This document shows, one piece after another, positions 58,443 to 64,000 of a stretch of DNA of 64,000 bases; position 1 is the stretch's first letter, and each line of letters begins with the position of its first letter. The stretch spans positions 186,001-250,000 of the forward strand of contig OW569372.1 in NCBI GenBank assembly GCA_937625935.1, in the 5' to 3' direction. The translations under genes were made by a program, and so were the position numbers. This DNA is from Tetramitus jugosus. Lineage: Eukaryota > Heterolobosea > Eutetramitea > Acrasida > Vahlkampfiidae. The notes under the pieces are model-generated. The model saw only the letters and a program-made list of their open reading frames with translations. It had not been told where the DNA came from and did not search any database.

Positions 58443-59975
58443 TTAATCGCTTACTATTAGTTTGAATAACACGTTAATAGGTGCAGGCTTTGGTTCATCA
58501 AGCGCCATCAAAGCACTGCCAATCAACATTCGCATCATCCGATCTTCTACTTGATCCAAAACAATCATAAATATAATAGCTCGATGAGTCAACATCAACA
58601 GTTGTCGATGCGGCATCTGATCGAGATGTTCCAGGTCTCTCAACCGTTGAAACACTGGCATATGAATCGGCATAAAGGAAAGAAAATGAGCGCAATGTTG
58701 TTGGACATGGGATGCAAAACGGTGGTCTGCATAATCCTCTGCTGCAATCTCCACCATTGCAACCCAATAGTCATCATAGTCATAAACTTGTATTGCGTCC
58801 CACAACCGAGTAAACGCTTGCCACGAACGTGCTTCTGTTGCCACAATCACTTCCAGAGCACTTGGATTGACTGGATCAAGATCCAACAAACGATCCGTAG
58901 CAGTCTCCATTGACGCTATCTTGATTGCACCTTCATCTTCATCAGACTCCATGTCCACATCATCCTCGTCATCTGACAAGAATGGATCTCCATCGAATCC
59001 TCTGGTTTTTACTCCCTTGTGCATTTCAATCTCACGCTCCACGTCTCCTGACTCAATCTCTGGAACGTACGTCGGTCTCACACTGGCCATAATCTGTTTT
59101 CGATGACGCTTGAATTCGACCAAGTGTTGCAGAGCTACTGAATCTTCCGGATGATCCTCACAGTAACCTTCGAATACTCTCTCTGCCAACCCTACTTGCC
59201 CAAACAGCACCAAGCTCTTGGCCCGATGCCACGCAGACACAAAATCCACTGGTTTAATCATTTCATACGCATACAGCAACTTATCCGGATACATTTCACC
59301 ATAATTCAAATAAAAATTGTCCAACTCTACAAATTTCATAAACGCAATCTCCTGCTCATAAAACTTCAAATTTTGTCTATTAAAGTGACGCGGTCCTTCA
59401 TGAAACAACCGAATCGCATCATTTGTCTTTCCCCACTCCATCAACAAATCCAAATAAATGGTCGGGTGTCGATTGTCCTGATGATACGTACTAATGAAAA
59501 AATTTTCAAGTGTCCGTGCATCAATGGCTCCCTTGCGATACAGTGCCACAAACATTTCCTTGAGCGGAGTGGTTTCTCCGAGTAGTCCACCAGTGTTCTC
59601 ATGTACGTGCTCTGCTTTGCTCAGGGATGATGAGACAAGTGCACTCTGACTCAACACACAAACTGCCATTCGAAATTGATTTTTACTGAGAAAGTGATAA
59701 AAGAGGACGCGCAACAAGTACATGAGTGATCGATGATGGTATCGAGTCATTGGTTTGTTCAATCGTGAATTTTTATCTTTGAGTATGGCAGTAGTAGTAG
59801 TAGTAGTCGTATTGGATGATGATGATGATGATGATGTGTTAGTAGTGGTAGTAGTGGTAGTAGTGGTGGTGGTGGAAGATGATGATCGTCTGGGGTAGGA
59901 AGGTGGGAACATGCTGTTCATGAAGCGCCATCGCTTTCGTTTACTAGGTTTGGAAGGCACGGGATTGGATTGCAT
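58443..59975 (-). CDS. Helical-repeat (TPR-like) protein, possibly Pol I factor TAF1A-like
   Basis: 510 residues from ATG 59975. A basic N-terminus ('KPSKRKRWRF') precedes Thr/Ser tracts (about 32-62). Then come helical repeats: 'HFLSKNQFRMAVCVLSQSA', 'YLDLLMEWGKTNDAIRLFHEG', 'SLVLFGQVGLAERVFEGYC', 'SVALQHLVEFKRHRKQ', an acidic loop ('LSDDEDDVDMESDEDEG') and more helices at the C-terminus. The 'AERVFEGYCEDHPEDSVALQHLVEFKRHR' region, read in parts, recalls the repeat of TAF1A, a subunit of the RNA polymerase I factor SL1, but the match is weak. Otherwise a generic TPR scaffold. The gene converges with SEC20 (39 bp between stops). Confidence 0.5.
   Translation of the reverse strand: MQSNPVPSKPSKRKRWRFMNSMFPPSYPRRSSSSTTTTTTTTTTTNTSSSSSSSNTTTTTTTAILKDKNSRLNKPMTRYHHRSLMYLLRVLFYHFLSKNQFRMAVCVLSQSALVSSSLSKAEHVHENTGGLLGETTPLKEMFVALYRKGAIDARTLENFFISTYHQDNRHPTIYLDLLMEWGKTNDAIRLFHEGPRHFNRQNLKFYEQEIAFMKFVELDNFYLNYGEMYPDKLLYAYEMIKPVDFVSAWHRAKSLVLFGQVGLAERVFEGYCEDHPEDSVALQHLVEFKRHRKQIMASVRPTYVPEIESGDVEREIEMHKGVKTRGFDGDPFLSDDEDDVDMESDEDEGAIKIASMETATDRLLDLDPVNPSALEVIVATEARSWQAFTRLWDAIQVYDYDDYWVAMVEIAAEDYADHRFASHVQQHCAHFLSFMPIHMPVFQRLRDLEHLDQMPHRQLLMLTHRAIIFMIVLDQVEDRMMRMLIGSALMALDEPKPAPINVLFKLIVSD
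59791..59880. repeat. Trinucleotide tract (GTA/GAT) in coding sequence
   Basis: Runs of GTA and GAT triplets within the preceding gene code for poly-Thr and poly-Ser on the minus strand. Likely length-variable between strains. Confidence 0.7.
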
Positions 59976-60310
59976 TTTCTCTCTTTGTTGTGTTTGTTGT
60001 TCTGTTGTTGTTTTTGGGATTTTGAAGTTGTTGAAGGTGGGAGGAGTTTTTTTCGAGAGTGCAAGAGATTGGTGGAACTTGTGAAAAAACGGGTGCGGAG
60101 AAAAGAGTTTCGGGCGGGAATGGTGTCATTTACGGGTGGTTGTTACTCTTCGAGTTTCGAACAGGTGAAATGAAACTTTGAGTTCCGTTGATTTGTAGTG
60201 GGAACCCTCTATTCAGTTTACAGTTCTCCTCCTGAAGCCTAACCACAAGTTCTCAGGAAGAAACCAACCAACAACATTGAATCAATTCGTTGTGTGTATA
60301 CTATCAGAGC
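59976..60310. promoter_or_regulatory. Divergent intergenic region
   Basis: 335 bp between the starts of the TPR-like gene (minus) and the prominin-like gene (plus). No gene, RNA or repeat is visible; it should contain both promoters and 5' UTRs. Confidence 0.45.
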
Positions 60311-62663
60311 ATGAACAAGCAATTCCTTCTCGGTTTGGCCACTATTTTACTGGTGTTGTTTTCTATTATACATGTGGGCGAGGCCGGTTCCACACCAACA
60401 CGAAAGTGGCCTGATGATATCTCCCAGGGGAAAGCTTGGGTTGGTTATGGAATATATGTTGGTCTATCCCTTCTTTTTCCTTTCCTGTTTGTCTTTGTGA
60501 TATACAATACCTCTTTTTATTTCTGGTGCTGTCGATGCACATGTGGCCTATGGTATGTTGATCTTGAGTAATGTCTAAAAGTGCAAAAGGTTTTCGTCTA
60601 ACTCTTCAATTCTTGGTTGTTCTCATAGTGGTGGTGCAAAACCACACTATCGTGGTTACACATCAAGACAAGTTTCAGTCTGGAAGATGATTTTCCTCTT
60701 CTTTTTCATCATATCAGGGATTCTTCTCTGTTTGGCTACTATCTTCACAATCTTCTTCTCCACGTCTATTAAAGGTGTCCAAACAGAATCCTTTAAGGTG
60801 GTGGATGTAACCAAATCCAGAATAGTTGCGGTGATAGAGAATGTTAACAATACTGGGTTATTGATTGATGAAGCACTGGTACCAATTCAAAGTATTTTCC
60901 TGATAGTGAAAGAGTTCAACACCAGTTTGAACACCATGATGGGAGGATTAGATATTTTAACTACTGACGTTCAGGATATTTCAAACGAAGTATCATTAAT
61001 ATCATTAGAGACTGATGTTCTTCAAGATGCATTGTTGAACATCTCGATCACAAGTAATGGGACAATTGCTGATTACTCCTCTGATGTTCCTGATGTTAGT
61101 CAGATAACTTCCTTTCTCAACACTTCCAGGGATGCCATTCAAACTGCTAGAGACAACATCATGAACGGAGTGAGCACTTACAATACTCTAGTGACAAACA
61201 TGCAAAATCAAGTGACCAATTTACGATCAGAGGCAAACGGTATTCTTGGTGGAATGGTTAGTCAAATATCTGGTCCAATGAGTTCAATTACTGAATATAT
61301 TCGAATATTTGATGTAGTGTACAAGAGAGTGAAGTACTACGTTGATATCATAGATGGAGTACGTTTGGCCGTTCTGATTGTGTTTTATGTGTTCATGGGG
61401 GCGATCCTTATTATGGGACTTGTTGGAGTGTGTATGAACTGGCCGCCTTCTCCAAGACTGTCCGCATGTTGTTCATTCTTTACCCCATTTATTTTTGTTG
61501 TAATAGCTTTAGTACAACTCTTTTTATTCATTGGATCAACTGACATTTGCAGAGAATTTGAACCAGCAGTGAGAAGGAGTCAACCGATTGTCGATAGGTT
61601 ATTTGGAAATGGCCACTCTGGAGCTCGTAGTCTTGCACCCATCAATATGGATATGGATCTACTTGGACTTGAAGTTCAGATGTCTTCCAGTGGCATTTCT
61701 TCTATGTTGAATGTCTCAGATATCGTCGATAAGGTTCTCTACTGTTCTTCAGAAGATAGTTTATTAGATATTATCCCTGGACTGGATTTGAGTCTACTCA
61801 ATATTAGCAAGTATATTGATCCAATACGGACCAAGATAGATGAACAGTTGAACAACTTTGATGCGCCCACTCTCATTGGAGATGCTACTCAAAATCTGAA
61901 CAACCTTACACACATTCGATCTGATGTCAATCTGACAGATATTAATCTATCTCTAACATTCCTTTTTGGCACTCTCGACGACATGGTCTTATTCATATCT
62001 AATCTGACAAACCTGGGATACGATGAAAGTAAACTACTGGCTATTCTAGACGAGGTCAATACAAAATCAGCTTCGATTGGAGGACAGTATTTAGAATTGG
62101 ACAATATTACTCTACTAATACCGTCCGATGCTCCATACAACACTGATCAAGTGTTCTTTGAAGATAGGAAGACTGCAATTTTGGACGGAATCGCACTGAG
62201 AGATGCGACACTACTCAAAGCAGAGATTATCAGAATTAACATTGATAAGTCAAACAGCTCTCTCTTAGCAATATCTCGTAGTGTCAACAGCATAAACACG
62301 ACTCTCCACGATGATACTGGTCCTAATCAAATCAGAAGGGGAATCAATTCGCTCGGAGAAGTATTCAAGGCTCTGCAAGTGGCAATAGGCAACGCATTTA
62401 CTTCCTTTTATAACCTAATATCGTCGAAACTTAATGACATCCTGGCTTTGACCAAGTGTGATCATGTAAGCCACTTTTACTCTGCTAGTAAGAAACATGT
62501 GTGCCAAGGAATTAGTCCCTCATCGGGTATCATCGCTATATCTTGCTTCTTACTTTCCGTAGTTGGTCTTGTTTGGTTCTGTTTCATTCTTCCTCTCACG
62601 AAGAAAATTGGAAATGCAACTGCAGAGAACTCAATTGACAGAGAGTTATCAGAAAGGTACTAA
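60311..62663 (+). CDS. Prominin-like pentaspan membrane protein
   Basis: Two exons (60311-60552 and 60629-62663; 76-nt GTATGT intron, phase 2), 758 residues. A signal peptide ('FLLGLATILLVLFSIIHVGEA') is followed by five membrane helices with two large extracellular loops: helix 1 'VGLSLLFPFLFVFVIY', a Cys-rich turn 'FWCCRCTCGLCGG' (formed across the splice), helix 2 'FLFFFIISGILLCLATIF', loop of about 210 residues, helices 3 and 4 ('VFYVFMGAILIMGLVGV', 'FTPFIFVVIALVQLFLF'), a second loop of about 300 with Cys, and helix 5 'IIAISCFLLSVVGLVWF'. Many Asn-x-Ser/Thr sites lie in the loops. This plan matches prominin/CD133, a protein of plasma-membrane protrusions and cilia. Topology is clear; homology is likely but sequence-level support is limited. 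Confidence 0.62.
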
Positions 62664-62973
62664 AAAACCAAAAGTTTTTGGACGAATAAAGTGTTTTCGA
62701 CCAAAAATGTTTTTTGTGTTTTGACACCCACACTACAATTCGACGATTGACATTCTGCGAGATAGATTTCGAGAAGCTGGAATTAGTGGTGTCCTTCATT
62801 TTGTTTGAGTTGAAAGGTTGAAATGATGATTGTGCTTCATGAACGAAGCTTTGTAAAATAGGGACATCTGAAGAATATGGGAAGATGATACAAATCTGAT
62901 ATCAACCAACTCTTTTTGTGTGCCACAACAAAAAACTGGACATGATCTCACGGTGAGAACAGAAACACACAAA
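62664..62973. other. Intergenic region, no gene seen
   Basis: 310 bp between tandem plus-strand genes. An AATAAA at about 62686 probably ends the prominin-like transcript. The rest should hold the promoter of the next gene; I see no RNA gene or repeat. Confidence 0.5.
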
Positions 62974-64000
62974 ATGAGCGAACAAACAATGTCATTCTCA
63001 CAAAACTATCATCGGCCTCATCTTGGCATGAACCGCTACAACAACCACATTGAAATTATGTCAAACGACGAGTCAACACCACCACCACTGATTCACAACA
63101 GCATCACAACAATGACTGTCGACGATGATCAACAAGAAGAACAGTTGGAAAAACAAAGACGCTATCAAAGTCTCCATCATCACCATCGGCCTCACTATGC
63201 AACCTCTTCATCATCACCAATCACCGAACATGATCACAACAACAACACACAGAATCAAACAAACACAACAACAACAATAGGAACAGAAGGAACAACTCCC
63301 TCTACAACAATTGTTGTCAATGAATCAACACAACAAAAGAAAAAGAACAACGTAACAACAGTCACAACAGTTTCTCCTGATGAAGTGCAGATTGATGTCG
63401 TTCCTGGTGCTCCTACAGGAGCTGCCAATTCGACGATGCAACCTGCCAGTTTTTGGAGCATGTTTTATTCTCCCATTTCGTATCTTTTTGGCGGGAATAA
63501 TACTCCTGCGATCGCACAGGATGCCTCTGCACAGCAGAGCTCTGTTGAAGAAGAAACGAGAAAACAGAAACAAGAACGGTTGATCCGTGATGGCAATCAA
63601 AAAGGTGGAAGTGACTCCGCCGTAGTGATAAAGCGGAGAAAAGGAAACTCCTACACTCACTGGATATCTGATATTATGCAGCGGTTTGGGACAGATGCAA
63701 GCAAGACGGTGACAGATGCGTTCAAGGAGCCATTAGAGCTGTTGGCAAGGTCTCCCGTGCTCAGAACAGGTGAAGTGCTCGTTGTTCACAGTGTTGATTT
63801 TGATAGTCTGAGACTAGATCGACTGTTCAAGTACATGGGACTGTTTGTCTTCTTTCTCCAGTTTTCAAAAATGTTTCTGCACAGATTGTTCCTGAGGAGG
63901 AGTGGTTTGAGGGCAATTACCAGTCATCCATCTTCACATGATCAGCTCATGCACAAGCCAGTTGTTGCTGCTATTACTGCTGCACCATCGACAAGCAGTC
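62974..64000 (+). CDS. Unknown protein, 3' end beyond the window
   Basis: From ATG 62974 the frame is open without a stop to the right edge, giving 342 residues so far. The first 150 are His/Gln/Asn/Thr-rich ('HHHHRPHYATSSSS'-like) and disordered. A more ordered part follows, with 'PASFWSMFYSPISYLFGG', a basic stretch ('VIKRRKGNSYTHWI') and, at about 284-310, a hydrophobic segment ('YMGLFVFFLQFSKMFLHRLFL') that may be a membrane helix or a membrane-binding amphipathic one. No known domain is recognised. It may be part of a longer membrane-associated protein. Confidence 0.65.
   Translation, partial: MSEQTMSFSQNYHRPHLGMNRYNNHIEIMSNDESTPPPLIHNSITTMTVDDDQQEEQLEKQRRYQSLHHHHRPHYATSSSSPITEHDHNNNTQNQTNTTTTIGTEGTTPSTTIVVNESTQQKKKNNVTTVTTVSPDEVQIDVVPGAPTGAANSTMQPASFWSMFYSPISYLFGGNNTPAIAQDASAQQSSVEEETRKQKQERLIRDGNQKGGSDSAVVIKRRKGNSYTHWISDIMQRFGTDASKTVTDAFKEPLELLARSPVLRTGEVLVVHSVDFDSLRLDRLFKYMGLFVFFLQFSKMFLHRLFLRRSGLRAITSHPSSHDQLMHKPVVAAITAAPSTSS

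Noticed and set aside
1-64000. CRISPR array, prophage or bacterial operon
   Set aside because: No spaced direct repeats of that kind; spliceosomal introns, poly(A) signals and eukaryotic gene families throughout.

Overview
The window is nuclear DNA of a compact protist genome. The best guess is a heterolobosean amoeboflagellate of the Naegleria type. This is inferred from several features seen together: closely packed genes, few short introns (about 58-131 nt, with GTATGT/GTAAGT donors), runs of Gln/Asn/Ser/Thr codons in many proteins, the standard stop codons, and a mix of flagellar (meckelin), mitochondrial and spliceosomal genes. The species cannot be fixed from the window alone.

Layout. 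1-13 kb: the 3' end of a secreted or beta-propeller-like gene, SGF29 (SAGA histone reader), a BSD-TLDc protein, an unknown gene with an apparent frame break, an F-box/LRR protein, a PHD-finger protein and a large adenosine/AMP-deaminase-family enzyme. 13.7-21.2 kb: a TPR protein, a very small charged protein, the alpha subunit of the mitochondrial processing peptidase, the diflavin reductase NDOR1/Tah18 and the PP2A activator PTPA. 21.4-28.0 kb: a nested mobile-element island directly upstream of a tRNA-Leu(CAA) gene. 28.2-42.9 kb: WRAP53/TCAB1, a coiled-coil single-pass membrane protein, an RME-8/DNAJC13-like endosomal protein without a visible J domain, a DNA ligase with a mitochondrial-type presequence, and the signal peptidase SEC11. 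43-64 kb: the spliceosomal helicase Brr2, SDHAF1, a small unknown, meckelin (MKS3), an EF-hand protein, a Sec20-type SNARE, a TPR-like protein, a prominin-like pentaspan protein, and an unknown protein that runs off the right edge. Several models were joined across introns that I placed by hand (SGF29, BSD-TLDc, RME-8, SEC11, meckelin, EF-hand, prominin-like, transposase).

The most interesting part is the island. It reads as three successive insertions. (1) A roughly 1.3-kb ORF1-only LINE-like retroelement (element A, minus strand) with a poly(A) tail and a 16-bp target-site duplication (TSD). (2) A 4.7-kb EnSpm/CACTA-like DNA transposon inside the 3' tail of A. It has imperfect 25-bp terminal inverted repeats, a 2-bp CA duplication, an intact four-exon Tnp2/DDE transposase and a divergent BEN/TNP1-like partner gene. 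(3) A 0.54-kb 5'-truncated LINE (element B) with its own poly(A) tail and 15-bp TSD, inserted at the 5' junction of A. Both LINE insertions landed about 28-53 bp upstream of the same tRNA gene in the same orientation, which suggests a retrotransposon that targets tRNA genes.

Host genes are mostly unrelated housekeeping genes. There is no operon logic, but convergent neighbours end only 15-105 bp apart and several divergent pairs share short promoters.
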